From an uncultured Coriobacteriales bacterium (lineage in GTDB: Bacteria > Actinomycetota > Coriobacteriia > Coriobacteriales > QAMH01): 64,000 nucleotides of DNA. Below are positions 37,410-46,064 of the stretch, piece after piece; position 1 is the first letter of the stretch; each line of letters starts with the position of its first letter. Both the position numbers and the translations under genes were made by a program. The DNA lies in NCBI GenBank assembly GCA_934646835.1, contig CAKUES010000006.1:1-64000 (forward strand), in the 5' to 3' direction. Below the pieces are notes generated by a model, which was given only the letters and a program-made list of their open reading frames with translations, was not told the DNA's origin and searched no databases.

Positions 37410-38516
37410 GTGGCTTACGGCAGGCACTCTGCAGGCAAGGACAAGAAGAAGGCAAAGCCCGCGGCAGCTCAGCGCAGCGCTGGCAAGCCGAGGACCAAGC
37501 AGGGCCATATCGGCGTGATTGTGATAGCCATCGTCGTTGTGGCGGTCTTGGTCGTCGCGTTCAAGGTGTTTCCTAGCATCGGTGAGAGGTCGGCTGACGT
37601 CCTCGAGGGCCAGCAGATCACCGTCGAGATCCCCGAGGGGTCCACGACTTCCCAAATCGCAAAGATCCTCAAGCAAGACGGCGTCATCGCAACCGAGGGC
37701 GATTTCATCGGCAGCGTGAAGCAGAAGGGAGTCGCTGACCAGCTCAAGGCGGGCACCTACCGCTTCACGGGTGGTCAGGACACCGGCAGCATCGTCGATG
37801 CGATGGTCGAGGGCAACGCCGGCTACACGCTCCTCATTCCCGAGGGCTACACCGTCAAGAAGATCGCCAATGCCGTTCAGGACAGCTGCTCCATCAAGGC
37901 CGAGGACTTCTACAACCTCGCGATGAAGGCAGGCGACTACGTCGCGGACTATCCCTTCCTGTCTGATGCTTACAACGGCTCGATGGAGGGCTTCCTCTTC
38001 CCTGACACCTACACCGTGCCCTACGGGGCGACGGCAGACGAAGTCATCCGCATGATGCTCGACAACTACACTGCGCAGATCGCGAGCGTGGACATGAGCT
38101 ATGCGTCCTCTAAGAACCTTACGGCCTACGACGTCTTGACCTTGGCTTCCATGGTGGAGAAGGAGTCGCGCGACGACTCCGACAAGGCCAAGATCGCCAG
38201 CGTCTTCTACAATCGCCTGCACGAGGGCATGAACCTCGGCAGTGATGTGACCACGTACTATGCCGTCGGCAAGGAGCTGACCGAGGACCTCACCAAGGAG
38301 GACCTCAACAGCGACAGCCCCTACAACACACGCAATCCCAACCACAAGGGCCTGCCTGCCGGTCCTATCTGCAGCCCCGGCCTGGCGTCGCTCAACGCGG
38401 CTGCGCACCCGGAGGAGACGGACAACCTCTACTTCTTCTACAGCTCGAAGAAGGACAAGACCATGTTCTACAAGGACCACGCCTCCTTCAACAAGGCGTG
38501 GGCGAAGCTGCAGTAG
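37410..38516 (+). CDS. mltG: Endolytic murein transglycosylase MltG
   Basis: The 368-residue protein has a short basic cytoplasmic tail (GKDKKKAKPAAAQRS), one membrane helix (IGVIVIAIVVVAVLVVAFKVF), a LysM-like subdomain (ITVEIPEGSTTSQIAKILKQ) and the catalytic YceG domain with LTLASMVEKESRDDSDKAKIASVFYNRL, where the first Glu of EKES is the catalytic acid. It cuts nascent glycan strands and so sets their length. GTG 37410 with AGAGAGG upstream; the ATG-like start at 37314 is inside the region next to the repeat and is rejected. yqeG follows 9 nt later. Confidence 0.93.
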   Translation: MAYGRHSAGKDKKKAKPAAAQRSAGKPRTKQGHIGVIVIAIVVVAVLVVAFKVFPSIGERSADVLEGQQITVEIPEGSTTSQIAKILKQDGVIATEGDFIGSVKQKGVADQLKAGTYRFTGGQDTGSIVDAMVEGNAGYTLLIPEGYTVKKIANAVQDSCSIKAEDFYNLAMKAGDYVADYPFLSDAYNGSMEGFLFPDTYTVPYGATADEVIRMMLDNYTAQIASVDMSYASSKNLTAYDVLTLASMVEKESRDDSDKAKIASVFYNRLHEGMNLGSDVTTYYAVGKELTEDLTKEDLNSDSPYNTRNPNHKGLPAGPICSPGLASLNAAAHPEETDNLYFFYSSKKDKTMFYKDHASFNKAWAKLQ

Positions 38517-38525
38517 GGGTGTGCG

Positions 38526-39056
38526 ATGGCGTTCTTCAGACCGCGCGAGTACTACGCCTCTGTGCTTGACATCGACCCTGCTGAGCTTGTCTCAAGGGGT
38601 TTTAAGGGCGTTTTGCTCGACGTCGACAATACCTTGATGCCGCGCACGGACACCGAGGTCCCGGCGAAGATGGCCGATTGGGTGCGCCGCCTCCAGGAGG
38701 CGGGGCTTGCGACGCTCGTCTTGTCCAACAGCTTCCAGGACCGCGTGGTAAACGCAGTGGAGCAGCTGGGTTGCAAGTTCGTCGGCAAGGCGATGAAGCC
38801 GCTGCCGGGTGGCTTCAAGCGTTGTGAGGAGCTGCTTGGCCTTGCGCCTGCACAACTCGTCATGGTGGGCGATCAGACCTACACGGATATCCTGGGGGCG
38901 AACCTCGCCGGTATCCACAGCATCCTCGTTTTGCCGTTGGGCAGCGTGGATTTGTGGCATACGCGCGTCTTCAGGGTGATCGACAAGCTGCTGCTTGCGG
39001 GTCTGCATCCCAAGGGCGAGTTTCCCCAGGACATCTACACGCTAGGAGAGCGCTGA
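38526..39056 (+). CDS. YqeG family HAD phosphatase with element-derived C-terminus
   Basis: The 176-residue HAD-superfamily protein has motif I GVLLDVDNTLMPRTD, motif II-like LVLSNSF and the C-terminal ELLGLAPAQLVMVGDQTYTDILGANLAG with the magnesium-binding aspartates. YqeG-type enzymes include phosphatidylglycerolphosphate phosphatases; the substrate here is not proven. It ends TLGER followed by TGA, and CTAGGAGAGCGCTGATAA is the left end of a repeat element, so the last residues and the stop are donated by the insertion. The lost original end is probably short, since the length is near the family norm. Confidence 0.9.
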   Translation: MAFFRPREYYASVLDIDPAELVSRGFKGVLLDVDNTLMPRTDTEVPAKMADWVRRLQEAGLATLVLSNSFQDRVVNAVEQLGCKFVGKAMKPLPGGFKRCEELLGLAPAQLVMVGDQTYTDILGANLAGIHSILVLPLGSVDLWHTRVFRVIDKLLLAGLHPKGEFPQDIYTLGER

Positions 39057-39158
39057 TAAACGCAGGTATCTACTGTACATGATTGGCAAATCGCTGGTTA
39101 CCTAGGGGAGGGACTGGTGTCCCTCCCCATAAACCTTGCATCAATCAGCGTTTCCCTA
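39043..39158. mobile_element. MITE-like element, copy 8 (full length, overlaps yqeG 3' end)
   Basis: TAGGAGAGCGCTGATAAACGC to CATCAATCAGCGTTTCCCTA, core GGGGAGGGACTGGTGTCCCTCCCC. The left 14 bases code the end of YqeG. Confidence 0.8.
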
Positions 39159-39270
39159 GAAAGTGCTGATTAATGCGAGGCGTAAAGGGAGGGGCGGGGT
39201 CCCTTCCCTACGTAACCAGCGATTCTCTATTGATGGGATTGGCATAGGATATACGTAACCAGCGGTTTTC
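39157..39270. mobile_element. MITE-like element, copy 9 (abuts copy 8)
   Basis: TAGAAAGTGCTGATTAATGCGAGG starts at the very TA that ends copy 8. The core (AGGGAGGGGCGGGGTCCCTTCCCT) is degenerate, and the tail repeats TACGTAACCAGCG twice. The right terminal repeat is not clear. Confidence 0.65.
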
Positions 39271-39290
39271 GATTGCCGAGGAGGGCAGCT

Positions 39291-40193
39291 ATGGTGGGTT
39301 TTGGCGATGTGAGGAGCACGAACGAGAAAGTGGGGAAGCGCTTTGCCGTGATCGGCACCCCTGTCGGCCATTCGCTCTCGCCTGCCATCCACAACATCGT
39401 CTACCGTGCGGCTGACGTCGACTGGAGCTATTCCGCAATCGAGTGCCCGACCGAGGCCGACGCCCTCCATCAGATCGACCTCGTGCGTATGGGGCACCTT
39501 GACGGTATCAACATCACCATGCCCTACAAGAAACTCGCGATGGAGCAGGCCGACCTCGTCGACGCGAGCGCCGTCGCTGCAGGCGGGGCAAACGTGCTGG
39601 TGCGACGCGGCAAGGACCTGTGCGCGTACAACACCGACGGACTGGGCGCCGTCGACGCGATCGTCCGTGCGGCAGACCTCGACGTGACAAAGGTCTACGC
39701 CTGTGTCTGTGGAACGGGCCCCACCTCGAGCTCTATCGCCTGCGCGCTTGCTATGAGCGGGGCGAAAAGCGTCACCGTGTTCAGCCGCAGCGCTTCCAAG
39801 GCCGCCTCTGCCGTCAGGCACATGGCAAGCTGCCTTGAATCCGAGCAGGCGGCGGTCCTGCATCCGGCGACCTACGACGATGTATTTCGTATCGTGCCCG
39901 GCTGCAATGTCTTCGTCGATGCGACGCCGCGCGGCATGAACCCCGACGACGAGCCGATCATCAGCCCGAGCTTCTTCCACGAGGGCCAGGTCGTGATGGA
40001 CGTCGTCTACGCGCACGGGCTCACCAGAATCGTCGAGGGCGCACGCGAGCAGGGTGCAATCGCAATCGACGGTGGCGAGATGCTCGTCGGGCAGGCGGCG
40101 CTCGCCATAGAGATCTGGCAGCGGGAGCTCGGCTACAGCTTTCCCATCGACCGCAACATCATGCGCAAGCCGGTGCTCGCCAAACAGGCGTGA
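39291..40193 (+). CDS. aroE: Shikimate dehydrogenase
   Basis: The 300-residue enzyme reduces 3-dehydroshikimate with NADPH in aromatic amino-acid synthesis. Marks: FAVIGTPVGHSLSPAIHN (shikimate binding), GINITMPYKKLAMEQ with the catalytic lysine, CAYNTDGLGAVDAI with the partner aspartate, and a nucleotide-binding region reading CVCGTGPTSSSIACAL, less canonical than the usual GxGGA(S/A). The ATG at 39291 is preceded by GAGGAGGGC; the upstream TTG at 39273 lies at the boundary of a repeat element and is not preferred. A 25-residue N-terminal extension precedes the catalytic domain. Confidence 0.9.
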   Translation: MVGFGDVRSTNEKVGKRFAVIGTPVGHSLSPAIHNIVYRAADVDWSYSAIECPTEADALHQIDLVRMGHLDGINITMPYKKLAMEQADLVDASAVAAGGANVLVRRGKDLCAYNTDGLGAVDAIVRAADLDVTKVYACVCGTGPTSSSIACALAMSGAKSVTVFSRSASKAASAVRHMASCLESEQAAVLHPATYDDVFRIVPGCNVFVDATPRGMNPDDEPIISPSFFHEGQVVMDVVYAHGLTRIVEGAREQGAIAIDGGEMLVGQAALAIEIWQRELGYSFPIDRNIMRKPVLAKQA

Positions 40194-40199
40194 TCCGCG

Positions 40200-40277
40200 T
40201 TTGGGAAACGCTGGCCAAAGCGAGTCTTATGGGGAGGGACAGGGTCCCTTCCCTGCGTAGTCGGCGTTTCGCCAAAC
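40200..40277. mobile_element. MITE-like element, copy 10 (short variant)
   Basis: TTTGGGAAACGCTGGCCAAAGC at the left and GGCGTTTCGCCAAA at the right are imperfect inverted ends; core GGGGAGGGACAGGGTCCCTTCCC. The TA ends are lost. Confidence 0.55.
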
Positions 40278-40314
40278 AGCACGACCAAGTATTTGAGACC
40301 AAGGAGTCAAGCTC

Positions 40315-42456
40315 ATGACAGAGCAGTTTGGGTTTCCCACCGATGCAGATATCGCGCGCGCCAAGGAGCTGCGCGCCATCATCAACCGCGCACGCGAGCT
40401 CTACTACCAGCAGGATGCACCAGAGCTCTCCGATGCTGCCTACGACTCCCTCGAGCGCGAGCTCAAGGAGCTCGAGGAGCGCTTCCCTATGCTTGCTGAC
40501 GAGGACTCTCCCACGCAGACGGTAGGCGGGGCTGTCTCCTCGAGCTTCGAGCCTGTCGAGCACGCCGTGCGCATGTACTCGCTCGACAACGCGATGGACC
40601 TCGACGAGCTCGACGCCTGGTTGGAGCGCACGAGGCAGGCGGTGGGCCATCCCCTGCGCTATTGCTGCGAGCTCAAGATCGACGGCTCCTCCATCGCGCT
40701 TACTTACTCTCATGGCGTGCTCACGCGAGCGGCAACGCGCGGTGACGGCGCGGTGGGAGAGGATGTGACGGCGAACATCCGCCGTGTGGCAGACGTCCCC
40801 GCATCGCTGCTTGAGGCCAGTGGGGCCGCGGCCTTTGACCAACCCATCGAGGTGCGCGGTGAGGTCTACATGCCCAAGGCCAGCTTCGAGAAGCTCAACG
40901 CCGCCATCGCGAGGGAAAACGACCTCATTATCGAGCACAACGCCATGATCGACGCCGGTGAGGGTGGTCGTCGCGCGGCACTCAAAAAGCCCTTTGCCAA
41001 CTGCCGCAACGCTGCAGCCGGCTCCTTGCGCCAAAAGGACGCGGACATCACTGCCGAGCGCGGGTTAGCGACCTTCATCTACGCCTGCGCCGACGCAGGC
41101 CAGCTGCCCGTGTCGAGCCAAAGCGAGTTCTTGGAGTGGCTGCGCCAGGCCGGGTTTACCGTCAACCCCAACATCAAGGTGGTCGATACGGAGGCCCAGG
41201 TGCACGAGTTCTGCGCCCACGCCCTCGAGATGCGCGGCAGCCTCGGCTACGACATCGACGGCGTGGTGGTCAAGGTCGACGACTTTGCCACGCAGGAAGA
41301 GCTGGGCTTTACCGCCAAGGCGCCTCGCTGGGCCATCGCCTTCAAGTTCCCGCCAGAGGAGAAGACGACCATCCTGCGCAACGTCGCCGTCCAGGTGGGG
41401 CGTACCGGTGCCTGCACGCCGGTTGCTGAGTTCGATCCCACCACGGTCGACGGAAGCGTCGTCTCCCGCGCCACGCTGCACAACTACGACGAGGTCGCGC
41501 GCAAGGACGTGCGCATCGGCGACACCATCATCATCCACAAGGCAGGCGACGTCATCCCCGAGGTCGTCGGTGCTATCCCGGATCTGCGCCCTGCAGACGC
41601 CAAACCCATCGAGCAGCCTGAGGTTTGCCCAAGCTGCGGCAGTGCCCTTCATCGCGACGGCGCCTTCCTACGCTGCGAGAGCGCGGAGTGCCCGGCGCAG
41701 GCGGCCGAGCGCTTGGAGCACTGGGTGAGCCGCGGCGCGCTGGACATCGACGGCATGGGTCCCAAGATCATCGAGGCCCTCATCGACGCCGATATGCTGC
41801 ACGACGTGGTCGATTATTACGACCTGACGGCCGACGAGCTCGCCCAGGTCAAGCGCGGCGACGAGGGCAACGCGGATGGCAGCGACCGCGTCATCGGCGC
41901 TAAAAACGCCAACAAGATAGTGGGCCAAATCGCTGCCAGCAAGGAGCAGCCCTTCAGCAGCGTGCTTTTTGGATTGGGCATCCGCAACATCGGCAAGACG
42001 ACGGCAGAAGCGCTGGCCAAGGGCTTTGGCGACATCGACGCGCTGATGGAGGCGGGAGTGCCCGCACTCACACAGATCGACGGCATCGGCGACATCGTCG
42101 CCCAAAGCGTCGTCGACTTCTTTGCGGTCGACGCCAACAGGGACTTGGTCGAGCGCCTGCGCCAGGCGGGTCTCACCATGGAGGCGGATCTCTCCGACAT
42201 GAAGCCCCAGACCCTCGCCGGCCTGACCTTTGTCCTCACCGGCAGCCTCGAGCGCTACGACCGCAGCACGGCTGAGGATTTGCTCAAGGAGTATGGAGCC
42301 AAGTGCTCGGGCAGCGTGAGCAAGAAGACGAGCTATGTCGTCGCCGGACCCAAGGCGGGCAGCAAGCTCACCAAGGCCCAGACGCTCGGTATCCCGGTGC
42401 TCGACGAGGATGCGCTCGTGAAGATCATCGAGACGGGCTTGGTACCGGAGGCGTAG
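40315..42456 (+). CDS. ligA: NAD+-dependent DNA ligase LigA
   Basis: The 713-residue ligase seals nicks with NAD+. It has the Ia/adenylation N-terminus (ARELYYQQDAPELSDAAYDSLERELKELEERFP), the catalytic CELKIDGSS with Lys121, RGEVYMPKASFEKLN, FPPEEKTTILRNVAVQVGRTG in the OB-fold, a four-cysteine zinc finger (CPSCG...CESAECPAQ), helix-hairpin-helix repeats and a C-terminal BRCT domain (LAGLTFVLTGSLERYDRSTAEDLLKEYGAK). Full length and complete. It is followed by a convergent gene with a long shared hairpin between. Confidence 0.97.
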   Translation: MTEQFGFPTDADIARAKELRAIINRARELYYQQDAPELSDAAYDSLERELKELEERFPMLADEDSPTQTVGGAVSSSFEPVEHAVRMYSLDNAMDLDELDAWLERTRQAVGHPLRYCCELKIDGSSIALTYSHGVLTRAATRGDGAVGEDVTANIRRVADVPASLLEASGAAAFDQPIEVRGEVYMPKASFEKLNAAIARENDLIIEHNAMIDAGEGGRRAALKKPFANCRNAAAGSLRQKDADITAERGLATFIYACADAGQLPVSSQSEFLEWLRQAGFTVNPNIKVVDTEAQVHEFCAHALEMRGSLGYDIDGVVVKVDDFATQEELGFTAKAPRWAIAFKFPPEEKTTILRNVAVQVGRTGACTPVAEFDPTTVDGSVVSRATLHNYDEVARKDVRIGDTIIIHKAGDVIPEVVGAIPDLRPADAKPIEQPEVCPSCGSALHRDGAFLRCESAECPAQAAERLEHWVSRGALDIDGMGPKIIEALIDADMLHDVVDYYDLTADELAQVKRGDEGNADGSDRVIGAKNANKIVGQIAASKEQPFSSVLFGLGIRNIGKTTAEALAKGFGDIDALMEAGVPALTQIDGIGDIVAQSVVDFFAVDANRDLVERLRQAGLTMEADLSDMKPQTLAGLTFVLTGSLERYDRSTAEDLLKEYGAKCSGSVSKKTSYVVAGPKAGSKLTKAQTLGIPVLDEDALVKIIETGLVPEA

Positions 42457-42500
42457 CAGGCCGACGACTCCGTGCGCAATAGTCTCCGCATGCAAATAGA

Positions 42501-42576
42501 GGGGGCGCCTCCTCGGTGCATGTTCAGGTTCGAGATCGTTTTAACTCACCTGAACATGCACCGGGGAGGCGCCCCC
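42501..42576. terminator. Bidirectional terminator between convergent ligA and the DUF4177-like gene
   Basis: 29-bp arms (GGGGGCGCCTCCTCGGTGCA and on, against its complement at 42548-42576) with one mismatch and an 18-nt loop containing TTTTAAC. Placed exactly between two converging genes. Confidence 0.75.
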
Positions 42577-42605
42577 TTGCGTTTGTCGACGTTATGCGCG
42601 ACTGG

Positions 42606-42911
42606 CTAGTTGACGGGTACCCAACGCTCGAGGATGAGAAGCGTCTCCTCCTGAGTGCTGACCTGGTGAACTTCGTCTTCGTTGATGTAGGGCGCGCGTC
42701 CGATCTCGTTGACAACCGTCTGGGACAGCCTCCATCCCATCTCACCGTAAAGGTTGAGCAGTTCCTCGATCTTGCCGACGTTTGCGCCGCCATCCATGAG
42801 GTCGCTCACTTTGACGACCTTGTATTCAAAGTAACCGCCGCTTGTGGGACGGCCAGAAGTTGCAAGCTTGTCCGGGCCCTTTGTCGCCAGCGTCTTGTCT
42901 TCTTGAGTCAT
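42606..42911 (-). CDS. Small DUF4177-like protein
   Basis: The 101-residue protein contains FEYKVVKVSDLMDGGANVGKIEELLNLYGEMGWRLSQTV, the pattern of DUF4177 (a short alpha/beta domain with the YKVV...LNxxGxxGWxL signature). Function unknown. A longer reading to 43001 is possible, but the ATG at 42911 (MTQEDKTLATKG) has GGTGA 5 nt upstream and gives the usual family size. Stands alone, convergent with ligA. Confidence 0.75.
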   Translation of the reverse strand: MTQEDKTLATKGPDKLATSGRPTSGGYFEYKVVKVSDLMDGGANVGKIEELLNLYGEMGWRLSQTVVNEIGRAPYINEDEVHQVSTQEETLLILERWVPVN

Positions 42912-43062
42912 GACTATCACCGTGCTTTCGATTGCTTCCTCAAACTTGCTAATTGTAAATCGCGCGCATGGTGAAACTATGACGGCGCAACACAATTGCA
43001 AGCGAGGTGATACGTGCTTGTTGATATTGAGTTGAGCAGGAGCGTGTGCGGATGGCGGCTAG

Positions 43063-44304
43063 CTACTGAACCGGTGTGCCTATGAGGCAGCCGTTAGCTT
43101 CGTCGATGTCGGTGATCTGCATTTCAACGAGAGAACCAATCGGCAAGTGCTCGGAAAAGCGGACCTCGTGGAAGCTCTCTGCTGTGCCGCGTCCGGGGCG
43201 CTCGACGATGACGGACTCGACGGTGCCGACGCGTTGCTCCATATCCGCGTGTGCCATCTGTCTGCCCAAGGCGGTGAGCTCCTCGACGCGACGTGCCTTG
43301 ACATGGGGGTCGATTTGGTCTTCGCGCTTGGCAGCAGGGGTGCCGGGGCGCACGGAGTAGGGGAAGACGTGCAGCTTCATGAAGCCGCATGCACGCACCA
43401 TCTCGCAGGTGGTGGCAAAGTCCTCGTCTGTCTCGCCGGGAAAGCCGACGATGATGTCGGTCGAGAGCGCGATGTTGGGGACGGCGGTGCGCAGTCGCTT
43501 CACAATCTGCAAGAACTCGTCCGCGTCGTAGTGGCGTGCCATCTCACGCAAGACCTTGCTGCTGCCGGACTGCAGCACGAGGTGGAGGTGGCGGCAGAGG
43601 CGGCCGTTTGCGCTGGCCATGAGCTCGACGAGCTGCGGCGTCACGCTTTGGGGCTCGATGCTGGGGATGCGGATGCGGCCGACTTGCGTCTGCTCCAAAA
43701 GCAGGCGGATCAGGCCGTCGAGTCTCATGTTCTCCCAGCGGTAGGCGCCGGTGTCGATGCCGACGAGTACGAGCTCTTGCGCGCCGGCATCCACGAGCTC
43801 GCGTGTCTGCGCGAGGACGAGCTGCGGGTCTGTGCTCGTGGCGCGGCCGCGTGCCACATGGACGATGCAGAAGGTGCACGCGTTGTCGCAACCGTCTTGG
43901 ACCTTTATCTGCCCGCGCGTGCGGAAGCCCTCGCCGTATGGGGCGCTGCTGCCGGCAGTTTGGGCAGCTTGCTCGAAGAGGAGGTCGAGTGCGCGGTTGG
44001 CGACCATCTCCTTGTTTGACTCGCAGATGACGCGCTCGTCGATTGCCTCGTAGGCGTCTGCGGCGATGTTGATGGCGCAGCCGGTGACGAGCACGGGGCC
44101 TTCTTGGCGCTTGAGGGCCTGACGTATGGCCTTGCGGTTCTTGTGGTCGGCCTCGCCGGTCACAGTGCAGGTGTTGAGCAGCGCGATGTCGGCCTCCTCA
44201 AGCGGGGAGGACTCCCATCCTGCGCTCATGAGCTTGGCGGCGATGGCGTCGGACTCGACGCGGTTGACGCGGCAGCCGTGGGTTGTGATGTGGAACTTGG
44301 TCAT
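43063..44304 (-). CDS. mtaB: tRNA threonylcarbamoyladenosine methylthiotransferase MtaB
   Basis: The 413-residue radical-SAM enzyme adds a methylthio group to t6A37 of tRNA. It has the N-terminal MTTase domain with FHITTHGCRVNRVESD and LLNTCTVTGEADHKNR (cluster cysteines), and the radical SAM motif VQDGCDNACTFCIVHVARG with the CxxxCxxC triad, then LHLVLQSGSSKVLREM and DIIVGFPGETDEDF, and a C-terminal TRAM-like strand set. The text GCRVN rather than GCQMN fits MtaB, not MiaB. It lies downstream of rsmE, separated by a hairpin, and both are on the minus strand. Confidence 0.93.
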   Translation of the reverse strand: MTKFHITTHGCRVNRVESDAIAAKLMSAGWESSPLEEADIALLNTCTVTGEADHKNRKAIRQALKRQEGPVLVTGCAINIAADAYEAIDERVICESNKEMVANRALDLLFEQAAQTAGSSAPYGEGFRTRGQIKVQDGCDNACTFCIVHVARGRATSTDPQLVLAQTRELVDAGAQELVLVGIDTGAYRWENMRLDGLIRLLLEQTQVGRIRIPSIEPQSVTPQLVELMASANGRLCRHLHLVLQSGSSKVLREMARHYDADEFLQIVKRLRTAVPNIALSTDIIVGFPGETDEDFATTCEMVRACGFMKLHVFPYSVRPGTPAAKREDQIDPHVKARRVEELTALGRQMAHADMEQRVGTVESVIVERPGRGTAESFHEVRFSEHLPIGSLVEMQITDIDEANGCLIGTPVQ

Positions 44305-44324
44305 TGGCTATCCCTGATACTGAG

Positions 44325-44351
44325 CGGGGGCGGGACTTGGTCCCGCCCCCG
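44325..44351 (-). terminator. Hairpin between rsmE and mtaB
   Basis: Perfect 12-bp arms CGGGGGCGGGAC / GTCCCGCCCCCG with a TTG loop. No T-tract on either strand; it could lower read-through into mtaB. Confidence 0.5.
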
Positions 44352-44386
44352 TGGCGTTGATGTGGAGCTGTGTGCTGTCGGTGGGT

Positions 44387-45196
44387 TTACTCGGCAGGGG
44401 TCTCGTCGTCGAAGTGCTGAGCGCCCAGGCCACCTAGGCCGTACATGGTCAGTGCGCATGCGACGGTGCCTGCGGTCTCCGTGCGGAGGATGAGGCTGCC
44501 GAGCGTGACGACCTTGACCTGGTCGCCGACTGCCTTGAAAGCGTCGACTTCGCGCTTGGATAGGCCGCCTTCGGGGCCGATGACGAGCGCGACGCGGCTG
44601 TTGATGTCGCAGTTGGGCTCCTCGCGCAGGGCCTTGTCAACGGAGAGCGCGTAGCCCTCTGCGTCGAGGTCTGCCTCCTCCCAGGCGATGATGACGCGGT
44701 CGAAGCTCTTGAGCTCCTCGCAGATGTCCTCGATGCTCGTGGGGTCCTCGACGGTGGGCAGGATGGTGCGGCCGGACTGCTTGGCTGCAGACAGCGCAAT
44801 GCGGCGCCAGCGCTCGCCCTTGTAGCCGCCCTCATCCTTGCGCAGGCGCACGATGGAGCGCTCTGCCAGGAAGGGGATGATGCGCTCGATGCCGAGCTCT
44901 GTGGTCTGGCGGATGGTCTGACCCATGCGGTCGCCCTTGGAGATGCCCTGCACGAGCGTGAGGTGCGGCAGGCGCTTGATGGGCAGGGGAGCCACGATGC
45001 GGCCGGTCACGCGCTCATTGTCGATGTAGGTGATCTCGACTTCCCAGGCGCGGCGGCCTTCGGAGAAGCACGCGATGTGCTCGCCGACCTCGCAGCGTCG
45101 CACGTTGATGTGGCGCAGCTCGGAGGAGTTGAAGGGAAGCGCAACCTCGCCGTCGTCGGGCAGCGGGGTCTCGATAAAGAAGCGGGGCAGGGACAT
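44387..45196 (-). CDS. rsmE: 16S rRNA (uracil1498-N3)-methyltransferase RsmE
   Basis: The 269-residue SPOUT-fold methyltransferase modifies U1498 of 16S rRNA using SAM. Marks: PRFFIETPLPDDGEVALP, HINVRRCEVGEHIACF in the PUA-like N-terminus, QGISKGDRMGQTIRQTTELGIERIIPFLAERSIV, and the knot segment VALVIGPEGGLSKREVDAF ending LGSLILRTETAGTVAC. ATG 45196 has AGGAGA upstream; the longer reading to 45229 is not needed. Often found beside prmA, which is not here. Confidence 0.95.
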   Translation of the reverse strand: MSLPRFFIETPLPDDGEVALPFNSSELRHINVRRCEVGEHIACFSEGRRAWEVEITYIDNERVTGRIVAPLPIKRLPHLTLVQGISKGDRMGQTIRQTTELGIERIIPFLAERSIVRLRKDEGGYKGERWRRIALSAAKQSGRTILPTVEDPTSIEDICEELKSFDRVIIAWEEADLDAEGYALSVDKALREEPNCDINSRVALVIGPEGGLSKREVDAFKAVGDQVKVVTLGSLILRTETAGTVACALTMYGLGGLGAQHFDDETPAE

Positions 45197-45230
45197 GTAT
45201 TCTCCTATCACCATGGTAAGAACGCGCATA

Positions 45231-45259
45231 TTGTACCGTGTCAGGCGGCATGTTATAGT
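45231..45259 (+). promoter_or_regulatory. Promoter of the aldolase-rho operon
   Basis: TTGTAC (45231-45236) and TATAGT (45254-45259) with a 17-nt spacer, giving a leader of about 135 nt before the aldolase gene. Confidence 0.6.
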
Positions 45260-45401
45260 GGCAAGAACCTCGAAGGCTCAATGTCTTCGGTATCTGTTCT
45301 CGTAACGCCAATCCCATGCAACATTTTCCCGTATGCGACATGCTGCGGGTTTGCTCGTGGTTTGGCGCGTGTTCAATCCCACTCTAACTTAAGGAGCATC
45401 C

Positions 45402-46064
45402 ATGAAGTTTTTCCTGGATACCGCAAACCTCGATGAGATCGCAGAGATTGCATCTTGGGGCGCACTCGCCGGTGTCACCACCAACCCCTCTCTCTACGCC
45501 AAGATCGGCGGCAAGCTGGAGGACTTCCAGGATCACCTGAAGAAGATCTGCGAGCTCGTCGACGGCCCCGTCTCCGGCGAGGTCACCGGTGAGACCCGCG
45601 AGGAGATGATCGCCGAGGGCCGTGAGCTCGCCGCTCTGGCAGACAACCTCGTCGTCAAGATTCCGATGACCGCAGAGGGTCTGGCCGCATGCCGCGCACT
45701 GTCCGATGAGGGCATCGACGTCAACATGACGCTGGTCTTCACCGTCGCCCAGGCTTTGCTCGCCGCCAATGCCGGTGCTCGCTACATCAGCCCCTTCGTC
45801 GGCCGCTTCGACGACATCTGCGAGAACGGCGTCGCACAGCTCGAGGAGGTTGTCGCTGCGATCAACAACTACGACTTTGGCCATGAGGTCGAGATCATCG
45901 CAGCTTCCGTCCGCAGCGCAAACCACGTGCGCGAGGCAGCTCTCATGGGCGCAGACATCGCAACCGTGCCCTACGCCGCAATGAAGAAGTGCGTTTTGCA
46001 TCCGCTGACCGACCAGGGTCTCGCAAAGTTCGCCGCTGACTGGGCAAAGGTCGTTAACGGCTAA
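45402..46064 (+). CDS. fsa: Fructose-6-phosphate aldolase / small transaldolase
   Basis: The 220-residue class I aldolase of the transaldolase family begins MKFFLDTANLDEI and has GVTTNPSL, the Schiff-base lysine Lys86 in NLVVKIPMT, VNMTLVFTVAQALLAANAGA, YISPFVGRFDD and IIAASVRSANHV. This short type acts either as fructose-6-phosphate aldolase or as a transaldolase (TalC); sequence alone does not separate these. The stop overlaps the rho start (TAATG), so the two are translationally coupled. Confidence 0.92.
   Translation: MKFFLDTANLDEIAEIASWGALAGVTTNPSLYAKIGGKLEDFQDHLKKICELVDGPVSGEVTGETREEMIAEGRELAALADNLVVKIPMTAEGLAACRALSDEGIDVNMTLVFTVAQALLAANAGARYISPFVGRFDDICENGVAQLEEVVAAINNYDFGHEVEIIAASVRSANHVREAALMGADIATVPYAAMKKCVLHPLTDQGLAKFAADWAKVVNG

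Noticed and set aside
42501..42576. The long hairpin after ligA as a member of the REPIN families
   Set aside because: Its sequence is unlike the other repeats and its place between converging genes is fully explained by bidirectional termination.
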